Assembly (NCBI GenBank): GCA_019918135.1
Contig: WBZZ01000144.1
Location: 110,001-174,000, forward strand
Reading direction: 5' to 3'
DNA from: Paulinella micropora
Lineage: Eukaryota; Cercozoa; Imbricatea; Euglyphida; Paulinellidae
Length of the DNA: 64,000 nt
A program made the position numbers and the translations under genes. Positions 19,612 to 29,828 of this stretch are shown here, piece by piece (the first letter of the stretch is position 1; each line of letters begins with the position of its first letter). The notes beneath the pieces are model-generated. The model was not told the origin of the DNA. It saw nothing but the letters and a program-made list of their open reading frames with translations, and searched no databases.

Positions 19612-19908
19612 TTAATTTTTATAATTAGACTTATTTTTGCCAGATTTAACAATCGGGATAATAAATCCTACTTCCGCTAGTTTATTTATTATTTCCTTAT
19701 TAGTTAGCTTCGGATTGACTCTACGACCATCTATCATTTCATTAACGATTTTTTCCCGTTCTATTTGCCTATATTTTGAGTCTTTGGCTTTCATTTCTTT
19801 GGTTATATCTTTTATTTTGCCAGACTGCGGTGTTTTCGGCCTTTTGAGTGGTGGTGTCGTAGGCATTGTTAAAAGATTGTTAGTTTTCTGGTGTTCTATT
19901 AATTCCAT
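19612..19908 (-). CDS. Unknown small virion-module protein (B)
   Basis: 98 residues, open. Basic, with PTTPPLKRPKTPQSGK near residue 20 and a helical C-terminus (LTNKEIINKLAEVGFIIPIV). Occupies the place of the 131-residue protein of module A but shares no clear sequence. Function unknown. Confidence 0.45.
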   Translation of the reverse strand: MELIEHQKTNNLLTMPTTPPLKRPKTPQSGKIKDITKEMKAKDSKYRQIEREKIVNEMIDGRRVNPKLTNKEIINKLAEVGFIIPIVKSGKNKSNYKN

Positions 19909-19917
19909 ATTAATCCG

Positions 19918-20397
19918 TTATATATTCGCTATCGCCCTCTTCTTTTCTTCTCGTCTTTCCTTCATTTCAGCATCCTCCTTCCTCTCTCTTCTTTCTTCTT
20001 TCTCTTCAATGTCTTTGATTTCTTTTATTTCCAACCTTTTCTTTTCTTCTTCTATCTCATCCCTTTTCTGCTTTTCCTTTTCTTCCTGCTCGTGTATCAG
20101 GTCATATTTTTTCTGTAAGTTGTCTTGTATCTGGTTGCGGTTCTCGTATTCAAGACGGTCAAATTAGGACTTAACTATTCGCTCTTTTGTGCGACCCATA
20201 GTTTTTTTACCTCGGGGGTTGTTCATATATTTCAAAAACAGTTTAACGATTTGAAGTGTTGAAAGGTCATTCGTTTTCTCACCAAAGTTGAGATATGCTC
20301 GTTTGCCTTTCACTTTAATATATGGTCGGCCATCTTTGGTTCTGTATATCCTCAGTGGTCGTTGTTTTCGCGCACCTCCTCTTCTTAATTTTTTCAT
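19918..20397 (-). pseudogene. Basic coiled-coil virion-module protein (B), one stop
   Basis: Same N-terminal pattern as copy A (GRPYIKVKGKRAYLNFGEKT, LSTLQIVKLFLKYM). A TAA at 20,164 replaces an Asp codon, after which the E/K/R coiled coil continues in frame (YENRNQIQDNLQKKYDL) to 19,918. Lacks the Pro/Gln tail of copy A. Confidence 0.55.
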
Positions 20398-20456
20398 ATG
20401 TATATTGTTAGAAAAAAATTAATATAAAATTTTACATTCGCAGAGACTTCACCTCC

Positions 20457-20755
20457 TTAACGAAATTTAACGGCTCCTCCTCGTTGCTTGCCGTATCCTT
20501 GCTTAGCCGCCGCCATCGCAACCTTACTCCAATGTCGTTAAGAAAAGTAGCACCCTTTGAAATCAATCGGTTCTTCTTGATAAACCTATTAGCATCCAAT
20601 ATTGCTTGTCCTACCTTCTTCCAATTTACTGTCCCACCTGTTTGTTTCTTTTTTCCTTTCTTCTTGTTCTTCGCACCTCCTTTCTGTGGCATACTGGGAT
20701 TGTATCCGATGTTATAACCTGATGGACTACTGATAATCACTGGTGAAACTGGCAT
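20457..20755 (-). pseudogene. Small basic core/cement-like virion protein (B), frameshifted
   Basis: N-terminus MPVSPVIISSPSGYNIGYNP as in copy A, then a Lys/Gly-rich stretch (QKGGAKNKKKGKKK), NWKKVGQAILDANRF, and after a frameshift near 20,525 the shared end YGKQRGGAVKFR at 20,457. The ATG follows aactatatatag. Confidence 0.55.
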
Positions 20756-20765
20756 CTATATATAG

Positions 20766-21601
20766 TTATGAAAAAAAATAATAAAATTTCAAAAATCGTT
20801 TATTGAAATTTTGCCTTAGTTCGTCCGATACCGCATCCACATACAAAAAGTTAAACCTCTCTTTGGTCGCCTCGTGATATTGTTCAATAAAGTATTCAAG
20901 GTCGTAGCCGAGGTCCAAATGTTTATACCACGAGTTCTATTTTATCCTGAGACTGACCACCAAAGATTAATATATAGTCTAGTTGTTTCAAACTAGCAGG
21001 AGATAGGTCGTTCAGGTATTGCGAGCTCATAATCACCTTTGACTTATGGTGTCTATTTTTTTTAACAGGTCGCTCACGGACTTATCCCTCAACCCGCTTC
21101 CAAGATCGTCCAAAATGAACACGACTTCTGGTGTAATGTATTTGCTCGGTCTTTCAACTTTTTCTCCTCCCTCCTGCTTCTTTTCCTCTTTTCCAAAATA
21201 TAAAAACTTCGGCTTCGGTTCTTCTTGGCGGTCCTGAACAATCTCGCCTTCTTCTTGCTCTTCGTCTGGCTTGTTGAGCTTGTCTAACTCGTAATCAATC
21301 ACACTGTATCCATCCGTTTTCAAATATGTGTATATCGCCATCGGGTTTCCCTTCTTCGCTTCATCATTTCTTTGTAAATGTGGTCCTTGTGTATCGTGCT
21401 GGCAATAATAACAATACGTGTCTTTTTGTCGGTAGTTCGTTTCAGGATTTCAAACAGTGCTGTCGTCTTGCCACTCTTCTTGCGAGCGAGAAGAAAAATA
21501 TTGGCATACGGTTCATCAAACAACTTATATCCTTTTGCCAACTTGTCGCCATCTCCGTTTTGCTTGACTGGTTTCACCTTTACATTATTGATTTTCTCCA
21601 T
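20766..21601 (-). pseudogene. A32/FtsK-HerA-type genome-packaging ATPase (B), broken
   Basis: Start MEKINNVKVKPVKQ at 21,601. Walker A is ANIFLLARKKSGKTTALFEI; Walker B is EVVFILDDLGSGL (near 21,110); the downstream block QYLNDLSPASLKQLDY and GQSQDKIEL matches copy A, ending near 20,766. At least three indels (about 21,345, 21,045, 20,928). Packages viral DNA in related viruses. Confidence 0.8.
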
Positions 21602-21615
21602 CGTTTATATAAATA

Positions 21616-21978
21616 TTAACCGAGAAATTCTAAACAAATAACAATTCTTCCGCCCAAGGGGTCAGTCTCAATACTACCATTGTCTGTTTTAACCACTCTA
21701 AAACTGTATTGCCCGTCGGTCCAATTAATAATCCCCAAGTTGTAGCTAAGATTGGAAATGTTTGCGACGTTGCTGTCGGCGAATGTGCCAATAATCCCAA
21801 TGCGGTCCATATGAAGAATTTTTGTTTTCGTCTCTGCTAAGTCATTCATATAGTGGATAAATTTAACATTCATTCTAGTTGGGGTAAAGTTCATTTGAAT
21901 GTTTTTGTCAAATGACTTGCTATCACCAACAAAATCATTACTCAGAAAAATAATCTTTTGGTATTTGAATTCACTCAT
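21616..21978 (-). CDS. Conserved 121-residue virion-module protein (B)
   Basis: 120 residues, intact: EFKYQKIIFLSNDFVGDSK, NIQMNFTPTRMNVKFIHY, INWTDGQYSFRVV, GRIVICLEFLG. Strongly similar to the copy at 13,384-13,748. It sits just upstream of the ATPase, reading away from the divergent Cys-rich gene. Family not recognised; a conserved minor virion or assembly protein is likely. Confidence 0.65.
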   Translation of the reverse strand: MSEFKYQKIIFLSNDFVGDSKSFDKNIQMNFTPTRMNVKFIHYMNDLAETKTKILHMDRIGIIGTFADSNVANISNLSYNLGIINWTDGQYSFRVVKTDNGSIETDPLGGRIVICLEFLG

Positions 21979-22022
21979 CCTATATTTTTGGTGAAGCGGT
22001 TCTATATGTTGTATAATATATT

Positions 22023-22271
22023 ATGTTATTAATATTATTATTTGTGTGCTCTGTGTTAGGACGGACTGCCTGCGACCTTTACTTGCGGGTAAGCGAAAAA
22101 AAGAATGAGAGTTGTGTTTATTGTATCCAAAAAGGAATAGAAACTAAATTTAAATGTGTGCATAAGCCGATGAGTGATTGGTGTGTTAGTTTTGATGAAG
22201 CTATTCCGCTAATCTGTGCTGGTGATGCTTCTTGGTATAAAACTCAACTATATGGATGCTCACTTCTTTGA
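22023..22271 (+). CDS. Secreted Cys-rich small protein (B)
   Basis: 82 residues with an obvious signal peptide (MLLILLFVCSVLG) followed by RTACD, SEKKNESCVYC, KFKCV, SDWCVSFDEAIPLIC and a C-terminal YGC; even Cys count suggests disulfides. It is the only + strand gene in module B and matches module A at 13,793. The 3' end overlaps the end of the membrane-protein gene by 12 bp, tail to tail. A secreted or envelope/ER-lumen role acting on the host is possible; PSI-like Cys spacing noted, not proven. Confidence 0.7.
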   Translation: MLLILLFVCSVLGRTACDLYLRVSEKKNESCVYCIQKGIETKFKCVHKPMSDWCVSFDEAIPLICAGDASWYKTQLYGCSLL

Positions 22272-22580
22272 ACTAGATGGCGATGGAAGGCAAATGCCGA
22301 TAAGTAATGTCAAAATTCCTACATAAGTGTTGGCCACCTCGCACGGAATGTTCTTTTCAGACAGCCTCACGATACAAAGGGTTATAATAGCAATAATGAT
22401 ACCCATTTGAAATAAGTATTTAATAAGACGGCTGTCAGTTTTTCTCCTAGTCATACAACAGTCCCAGTTGTATTCGTATTCGTGGTCTAATTTTTTTTCT
22501 TCCTGCTTAATTTGGACATCTAGCACACGGTTCTTTAATTCGGGAGTTAGTTCGCCATCTACTTCTATGATTGGTGGCGG
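22260..22580 (-). CDS. Two-helix membrane protein (B)
   Basis: Open from about 22,616 to the stop at 22,260, without an ATG at the front. Reads PPPIIEVDGELTPELKNR, a charged helix (VQIKQEEKKLDHEYEY), NWDCC, then helices LIKYLFQMGIIIAIITLCIV and ANTYVGILTLLIGICLPSP. The first part corresponds to the C-terminus of the fibre of module B, so fibre and membrane anchor appear as one unit with the frame slipped between. Could anchor the fibre in an inner membrane or act as a holin-like protein. Confidence 0.5.
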   Translation of the reverse strand, partial: PPPIIEVDGELTPELKNRVLDVQIKQEEKKLDHEYEYNWDCCMTRRKTDSRLIKYLFQMGIIIAIITLCIVRLSEKNIPCEVANTYVGILTLLIGICLPSPSSSKK

Positions 22581-22587
22581 GTGTAAT

Positions 22588-23386
22588 CTAGGGGGAATTG
22601 GGAGGGAAAACGACTGCTCGGATTTCTGCTACTAAATTTGCTTGGTCTTGTAATATATTAAGTAAAATTTTATTTTCTTTTTCTAAATTAACTACTTTTT
22701 CTGATAATTGTTGAATAGCCTTAATTACTGGTGCTATAAACTCTGGATAAGCAATAGTATAACAATAATCGCCAGTATCAATCATTTTGACATCTTGTGG
22801 CTTGATACATTCTCCTTTCATTTCACATTCTTTTTTTTGCTTCTCACAAGGAACCAAAACAGAATTTTTAGATAATCCAGCAAAGTCAGGCATATTTAAT
22901 TTTTGTAGTAGTTCATCTAATTCCTGTGCTATCATACCCATTTTAAGTGGTGTTTTGTTTTCAATCATACGAAAACAGACTGGATTTATTTTATTAATCA
23001 ATTCTAAACCAGGACATTCCTTAATATCTGTTTTTAATCTTCTGTCGGAAGAAACATAAACATTTAGTGGAACGACTAATTGCCCATTGTCTGCTCTTAA
23101 TGACATTTTACAAGCATTTGAATGATTTTCCCATATGAAACAATTGGTTGAACTATTGCCTGCTCTAAATCTAATAGCCCAACTCGTAAAATCGTCCGTT
23201 ATTGAAGCATGGGCTACCCCTCCGTTCTCCGTCTACTTTTTTTTGAATAGATAATCTACTTCCTCCATCTGCTACTAACATAGCACTAGTATAAAAATTA
23301 CTCTGAGCAATTAATGAGCCACTCCCTTTCACATAAAAATTTAAATTTTGATTTCCATCGCTTCCGGGTGTTGTAGCCCGCTTCAC
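22588..23386 (-). pseudogene. Fibre fragment with C-terminal S74 autoproteolytic chaperone domain
   Basis: The C-terminal 172 residues carry the peptidase S74 (intramolecular chaperone auto-processing) signature: VSSDRRLKTDIKECPG with the cleavage Ser next to Asp, then KMGMIAQELDELL and a C-terminal coiled coil (IQQLSEKVVNLEKENKILL). Upstream, in another frame, are beta-repeat-like parts (NQNLNFYVKGSGSLIAQSNF). S74 domains trimerise phage tail spikes and then cleave themselves off. The N-terminus is cut at about 23,380, where a second fibre fragment starts on the opposite strand. Confidence 0.75.
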
Positions 23387-24278
23387 TGCTTTATGGACAA
23401 CAGACGAAACCGAAAATTATTATTCGTGGATAGGTATCGGAGATAACGATTTATCTAATGGTTTCTACTTTTACAAAACTAGAGATGAAGGAATGATTAT
23501 TCTACATTGTATAGGAGGAACCCCAAACGCATTTTATCAAGCGTACTGGGATGACCCATGCGACGGAACAGTAGATATGCCTGTATTAGACTGGACAAAG
23601 GGAAATGTATTTCAAATTCAATTTCAATACTTAGGTTTTGGTGCTATCAAGTTTTCTATTGAAAATCCGAAGACAGGTGAATTTCAGTTAGTCCATACGA
23701 TTAAGTATGCAAATGACAACACAGGTGTCAGTCTGCGGAATACTACATTACCATTTGCAGCACGAATTATCAATAATAATGTTGGAGTTGGAATACAAAG
23801 ACTGAAGACAGCCAGTTGCACCAACACTATTAATACAAGTATTACAAATACGGCGGAAGGGAGTGAAGCAGGTAATATAACTGAAAGCCCCATTTTAAGT
23901 ATCAGAAATAAAGCACTGTTCAATAATAGCCTAACCAACAATTCAAATGTCTTTCCTTCGTTGATAAGTATTACTAATGAAGATACTAAGGCTAATGTTG
24001 TCAGAATGGTATTGAACGGAACACTGACAGGGGCGGGTTTTGCTGATGTTGATGCCAAAACTTCAATTGTAGATACAGACACAAAAGCAACTGCGATTGC
24101 GAACGGAACAACAATTTTCAAGATTTATGTTAATGCTACCTCAACTCAACAAATTAATCTAAGAACCTACGATATTCAATTAACACCGAACGATGTTTTG
24201 ACATTCACACAAAAGGCTGTATTGGCAGGTGGAAATGGTAATATTAATGTTATTGCTAACTTTATAGAGGATCACTAA
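23380..24278 (+). pseudogene. Fibre-like virion protein (C), N-terminus missing
   Basis: Begins abruptly inside the fibre family at a FTALW-like position and continues without stop: YYSWIGIGD, AYWDDPCDG, DWTKGNVFQIQFQYLGFG, FSIENPKTGEFQLVHTIKYA, NTTLPF, then the C-terminal beta-rich half (SLISITNEDTKANVVRMVLN, NFIEDH end). It is on + and converges on the early genes of the right arm, the mirror image of fibre A against the left arm. Confidence 0.65.
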
Positions 24279-24310
24279 AGCAAAAAAGAATGTGTGAGTG
24301 ATTTGATATT

Positions 24311-24730
24311 TTATTTTTTTTGGTATCTTTCTTTTACAACACGAATAACATCGCTTGCTTTCCTTAATATACAACCTTCTTCTGTACATTCTATAGCAGT
24401 CTCTTTATTACCTACGGATGTAGCAGTCGCTATCTCTTCTCCAACATTAGCCTTTATTTCCGTGATACCTGTCTCTTTTAAATCAGTCGCCTTAAAAGGA
24501 GTACTCTCTTCTTGCTGACCGAAGGTCGCATCTTCAACTACGTTGGAGTTATCTGTTATGGCTTCCAATGGAATAACTACTTTCACGTTGTCGTCCCTCG
24601 GCTTGTATTGCTCATAGAAAGAAATAATGTCAGGCTTAGTCCATTTAGTCGTGGGCTTTTTAATAGAAACATCAAGGTTCCATTTTTCAATTTCATTTAA
24701 GCAGTCCTGTTTGGTTGACAGGTCTGACAT
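24311..24730 (-). CDS. Conserved 'KETGITEIKANVGE' protein (B), intact
   Basis: 139 residues: CLNEIEKWNLDV, KWTKPDIISFYEQYKPRDDN, EESTPFKATDLKETGITEIK, then a tail with Cys residues (IECTEEGC) and a basic end. Starts at an ATG right after atatatatc. Homologues: 5,656-6,076 and the N-terminal part of 56,731-57,302. The absolutely conserved core hints at a binding site for a partner protein or nucleic acid. Function unknown. Confidence 0.7.
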   Translation of the reverse strand: MSDLSTKQDCLNEIEKWNLDVSIKKPTTKWTKPDIISFYEQYKPRDDNVKVVIPLEAITDNSNVVEDATFGQQEESTPFKATDLKETGITEIKANVGEEIATATSVGNKETAIECTEEGCILRKASDVIRVVKERYQKK

Positions 24731-24755
24731 GATATATATTATGAAATATTATTTT

Positions 24756-25046
24756 TTATGAAATATATTTTTTTACTTCACTTTTAATGTCAGTCAATTT
24801 TTCAAACCACGGCTGTTTCATAACCCATTCAAGGTATGGTTTATCAATAGTTGCAACATCTTGAATTTTCTTACCTTTGTATTTACCAAACGGAAAAACA
24901 TCCTTCGGCTTTCCTTCTCTACTTTTTTCAATTGACTTAATTTCATCGTTTATTACCTTTTTGACATCAGTAAGAGAAAAGTTTTCTTTTCTATTTTCAA
25001 TAGAGAGTTTCTCAAACTTCTCACATAATTTGGTGAGGGTGGTCAT
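24756..25046 (-). CDS. ExoX C-terminal-like / DUF3820-like small protein (B)
   Basis: 96 residues: N-terminal helix pair (TLTKLCEKFEKLS, KKVINDEIKSIEKS), then the family motif DVFPFGKYKGKKIQDVA and PYLEWVMKQPWF. Intact version of 5,324-5,611. It sits between the conserved small protein and PolB, so replication-linked expression is likely. Confidence 0.7.
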   Translation of the reverse strand: MTTLTKLCEKFEKLSIENRKENFSLTDVKKVINDEIKSIEKSREGKPKDVFPFGKYKGKKIQDVATIDKPYLEWVMKQPWFEKLTDIKSEVKKYIS

Positions 25047-25090
25047 TGGTCTATATAGAGTGGTAAAAAATTTTATGGAAAAAAATTAAT
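25047..25090 (-). promoter_or_regulatory. Conserved promoter block before the ExoX-C-like gene (B)
   Basis: Read on the - strand: T-run, ccataaaattttttacca, ctctatatagac and the ATG. Nearly base-for-base equal to 5,281-5,323. Confidence 0.55.
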
Positions 25091-25119
25091 TAATTATTTG
25101 ATATTTGATATTTTGTTCT

Positions 25120-25198
25120 GACTTCGTTTTATACTTTAATGGCTGACGATGTTTGAGAATAAGCGAGAGTGCGTAGAAGCGCAATTCTCAAATATCAT
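25120..25198. repeat. Hairpin repeat (copy 2)
   Basis: Inverted copy of 14,021-14,110: atactttaatgg, gatgtttgagaataagcgag, agtgcg, and caattctcaaatatc. It ends exactly at the 3' end of the PolB relic. Confidence 0.55.
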
Positions 25199-28100
25199 TA
25201 ATATCCAAAAGGTCTAGTTTCAATCGCATTCTCTACAATTCCGATAACTTGTCTTTTCGTATATGTAAAACTAAATATCTTTTCTAAGTATTCGCTTGTT
25301 ATTTTTTTCTTTTGTTTATCTCTTGTAATTTTGTTGTTTTCTATTATAACTACTTTTCCAGACTTCTCAATTCGCTTAGCAATCCGTAATTCTTTATCAG
25401 TCTCCAACAATTCAGCCAGTTCATTTTTGCCATTCTCAAATAATTCAGTGTTCGTAATACCTAGCCCACAACTTATTACACTTAACATATTCGGTAAATT
25501 CAATGCTTTTTTCGTTTCATAGTTCATACTAAATCCTTTTACTTTCATACTGGCTTTACTATTATCTAATAAGTATCCATAACACTTCGGACCACCTCCA
25601 ACAAATGTTTTTATTTGTGCTCCTTTCAATTCATCAGTCCAATCTCCCAGTAAATCGCCTGTCTCTACATCTGCCTCATTAATTTCTTTGTTAGTCGTAT
25701 ATATTACGCTGTCTGTGTCATGATACAGTATCCTATTACCTAATCTGTCCATCATGTTGTAAAATCTCATTCTCGCGTGGCATGTAGTAAATAAAGCAAC
25801 CACAATATTTGTTTTAATCGGGTCGCTCACCGCATCCTGTTTTAAGTCATAACTGGCTTCTACAATTTGGTCGTTAATATGTTAATATTTATATTATCCA
25901 CTGATTTATCGTTCAATAGTTTGTATAAGGTATCTTTATCCTTTATCATTTTGTTCTGTGTTTTATTTTTGTTTCTGTCCAAACTTGCCCCATAAAGAGT
26001 TCAAGCACAACTTAGCCACTGCTCGCCGTCCTTCGTTTTTAAATATTTTGCTTTCATCCATCTTAACTCCCATTTTGATTTCCATGCTGTTTATGTAATT
26101 TTGTTTTTCTGCTTCCGTATTACATCCCGCGGGGTATCCGCTGGACTCTTGTTTTACTTTCAAGAATGTCTTTATGTATTCTTTGAATAAGCTACTGCTT
26201 TGTTCTTTCCAATGCCATACTTTATATACTTTTATCAACTTATACCCTTTGTCTAAAGCCTTGTAAATTTCTGGAGTTGCCCATGTTCCTGTTATTGCTC
26301 GTTCTTTATCTGTGTGCTTACATTCACCATGTTGCTCGGTCATTCCGCACTTATCGCATAAGTAATACATCATCTTACCTCTGTCCGCCTTCGGTAGACT
26401 GGGTGTAGTAAGCCTCTCGGAGGTAGCATCTTAACCTTAGCCACTCCAAGATATTCTCTGTTTATGATTTTATTTTCCATACTTTTTCTTTCGTCGTCAT
26501 TATTTGGTCGTATTATGATATGGTGCCCGCTTGGATAAAGGTCGTAATACATGACGGTTGGATAAAGTGAGCATATTATGTCAATATATTTCGCATACTC
26601 ATTATCATGTCGTGATTTCCAATATAATTTCAGAGCATTCACTCTACCTCCAAACATTGCCTCTCGTGGGTTTAGTCCTTCTTGTTCAGTAATTCGTTCG
26701 TTTGTGTCCTCTGCCAGTCTTTCACTGGTTTTCATCAGGCTCCATTCGCACTCCCAGATACCTATTACTTTCGCTTGTTCGTTAAGTTGTTTTTCTCTTC
26801 TCATTGTTTCCTTGTATAGTTCAACCATCGTCTTATTCTTCTTCACATTCAAAGCATTGCTATTCCAACACTTATCACATCCGTGCCAATGACACCCGTA
26901 AAACTCATAAGCGGTTTTGTTTTTCTCGTCCCAACCATCTACATACACACGAGATTGCCCGAGTTGAAACATTTTTTCACCTCCGTTGAATGCGTGTTTA
27001 ATATCGGTTTTGTCTAACCTGCTTCTGTATGCTAACCATTCTACACAAGCCCTAGAAGTCATCCTGTTTTGCTTTTCCGCTTTCAATATCGCAATTGAAT
27101 TCTCTGGCATAAACTTAGCACAATACAAAGCCATAACACAACTCGCAATAGTCGTATATTGAAAAGGGTCAATACCAAACTCTAGAAACTGGTTTCTAAA
27201 ATCTATACAGCCCTTTCTCAGTATATCAACATCTGAATGACAATACTCTGCGATTTCCTTTGCCATATCAAAGTGGTTATGTGGTTTCACTTGTTGATCA
27301 TACCATTCAAGGAATTCCTTTCGTTTATCTCCACGCATCGTGTCGTAGCCGTAATGTTTCTTATGTGGCATTACACCAACATAGTTTCTATTTTTCGCAG
27401 TATTGAAGAAGTGCGGGAAGAAACCTTTCTTAAGTTCCGTAAGCCCGAATGTCTTTGGAAAGTCTGACAATGGCATCGTAAGAAAACTTAGGCTGTCTAT
27501 AAAGCGATACTTCTTAAGTGTCATCATCATAATCTTACCACCTTCATAGATTACGAATGGAGTTTGTCCATTATCAACCAACCACTTAAGAATAAACTGA
27601 CAATCATAACCGCGGCCATTGTGCGCGATAAATGTAAATCCGCTGTGTTTAGTGTCAAAAGCCCAATTACAGAAATGTTGAATGTTCTTGTGAATTACTG
27701 GCGGTTCCTTTGCATCGTAATACTGGTTCAGCATGATTAACAATGTGCTCGCCTGTGTCCTGTGTCGCTTCAAAGTCAAAGAATATGTATTGCTCTGACG
27801 GCGGTAAGATTTCTTTTTGGACTATTTCACATTGGTGTTCAAGCGGTTTCACTAGTTTGCAATTTCGGCATTTCGCATATCCGCATTTGTGCTCATCCTT
27901 CTTTCTGTAATTAAGACCGCACGATTTACATTTCGCTTTAACATCGCAGTTGTGATTATTAAAGCATTCAGTGTTTGGAAACTTTCTATTACACTGCTCA
28001 CATTCTTTCCACTGGCTCTTGTCATTTATTCCCTTACACCCCTTGGTTTCACAGATAACTACATTTTGCTTCACAGGCATGTCTTTCCTTATACCCTCTT

Positions 28101-29188
28101 AGACATAACTCGCAGAAATTCTTTTTTCCTAGCATAGACTTCATGTTAGTTATGGCATCGTAATGTCCTTCAGTCTTTAGAATGTAAAGGTTAGTCAGCC
28201 GTTTGCCGTTCGCATCAAGTAGTTCTGTTTTATACATGATTTTGTCAGGGAATTCAACAATAACCAGATTGTATTTAATGTGATTAGCAAATGTATTAAT
28301 TTCTGGTATCCCACACACATCCTTAATGACCTTTGCTTCATCGTGTAAAGCCTCGGCCATTTCCTGCTGTATCTTTCGTCCTCGCATATTTTGCGAGTAT
28401 TTTGGATGTTTTTCAATTTTTGCTTTGACTACAACGATTGCTCGTGCTAAGCATAAGTTATCGCTGTTTGTAATACAGATTACTCCTTTCTTTCTGTATA
28501 TATCCAATTTGCTCAAAACCTCTAGCCTTGTCCCGCCCGTAGGCATTTTAACAGATTTCAACACAAATTTAAATTTATCAAAGTTTATTCCGTTCTCGTC
28601 CATGTAAAGACTTTCGTTGCTTTGAAATATTGCTGACAATCTTTCTAAAACTTTTTCAACCGAGATTTGATTAACTTTGTGTAAGCCTGTTGATACTTTT
28701 CCATAGTAATCCACAAACTCAATACCTAGGCTAACCTTATCTGCGGGCAATTGTCCTTTTACAAAGTCGTTCAATACAATCTCAATAAATCTTATTACAT
28801 CGCGCATCGTGAATGATCGGAAGTTGCCGTTAATCCTTACCGCATATCGGCTTTCATTTATTCCTAGTTCGTGTTCCTTGCTGTCGTCCCTTATGATATC
28901 ATAATTACCATACCGCAACAAGTCTCTGTAATTTTCTTTCATCTCTTTTTTCTCTTCAATCGTAGGTAAAGGTGGTGCTATTGGTATAGCATGGTGTTCG
29001 AAATACACCGCACCTCTTACTTGGTTCAAGTAGTTTTGGGCTGTCGGTGTATCAATTTTATACCCCCTTACCTTCGGTTTGATATATAGCACATCCCGAC
29101 CCCTGACAGACTTGATTTCGTAATTTATCTTATATTCCCTTAATCTATCCAACCTGTAGACCTTGCCGTTATACGTGTGTGTCTCCAT
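25198..29188 (-). pseudogene. Protein-primed family B DNA polymerase (lineage B), broken
   Basis: Long pPolB of the polinton/adintovirus type in five frame segments. N-terminal region starts METHTYNGKVYRLD. Next a Cys/His-rich segment (27,840-28,060; CKGIND, CEQCNRKF, CKSCGL, CGYAKCRNC). Exonuclease motifs: ExoI IFFDFEATQD, ExoII FIAHNGRGYDCQF, ExoIII YCHSDVDIL. Signature insertion YEFYGCHWHGCDKCW. Palm: motif A IICSLYPTVM, motif B AKLCLNSLWGKFG, motif C LYHDTDSVIY, and KCYGYLL (KxY). All catalytic residues are visible, so loss is by frameshifts near 28,065, 27,720 and 26,371 and stops near 25,850-25,960. It would replicate the genome from a terminal protein. Confidence 0.9.
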
Positions 29189-29355
29189 GTTTGATAATAG
29201 TATATCAAGGAAAATATAATTTTATAAAATTAAAATATTTGTCTGCCTCAATCGGTCGTCCCCTCGTGGCCTCGTGTGTGCCCCTATATATATAAGGACC
29301 CTCCTTGCCTTTAAATGGAAATTCAGTGGTTTCCGCAGAGAAACCTTTTTGATTA

Positions 29356-29523
29356 TCAATACTTACCATACCCGCAACCGCAGTGGCAGTTATGTTCCAT
29401 GTATCCACACATATTACATCTATCATCGTCATCTTTCTTTATTCTCTCCATATACTCTTTGCTTGGCCTTGGAGGAACTGGAGGTTTTTCTTTTTCTGCT
29501 GAAATATGTTTCTGAGACTTCAT
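29356..29523 (-). CDS. Small Pro- and Cys-rich protein
   Basis: 55 residues; start ATG overlaps the stop of the preceding gene (ATATGA). Helical Lys-rich start, EKPPVPPRPSKEYMERIKK, then a Cys/His cluster CNMCGYMEHNCHCGCGYGKY that could bind zinc. Too short for most gene finders; the tight overlap with its neighbour favours a real gene. Function unknown. Confidence 0.45.
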   Translation of the reverse strand: MKSQKHISAEKEKPPVPPRPSKEYMERIKKDDDDRCNMCGYMEHNCHCGCGYGKY

Positions 29524-29828
29524 ATGTCGCGTTTTGTTTCCATTATGTATTTCAGCACCACATCCACACTTAAAATCTTTATGCTTCTAAATTTTTTCTT
29601 TTCTTTTTTGATTATTCTTGTTTCTTTATCGTAATTAATTTTCCATTCCTCGTATTTAGGTATTATATTTTCCTCGTAATATTTCTTTGCTTCTTCCAAT
29701 GCTTGCTCTTTTGATTTTTTCTTTCCGATGCAGAAACTCTTACACATAACCTTTCCTCCTTCTCTCCATTGAACTTTTACCACTGGTCTCTTTTCGTTAT
29801 TCTTTACCATAACACAACCTCTGGACAT
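29520..29828 (-). CDS. AP2/Arm-like putative DNA-binding early protein (B)
   Basis: 102 residues: VKVQWREGGKVMCKSFCIGK, KSKEQALEEAKKYYEENIIP, KYEEW, then a basic tail. Homologous to the first 70 residues of 1,051-1,611, and like it the outermost gene of its arm. A DNA-binding or integration-linked role is inference. Confidence 0.5.
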   Translation of the reverse strand: MSRGCVMVKNNEKRPVVKVQWREGGKVMCKSFCIGKKKSKEQALEEAKKYYEENIIPKYEEWKINYDKETRIIKKEKKKFRSIKILSVDVVLKYIMETKRDI

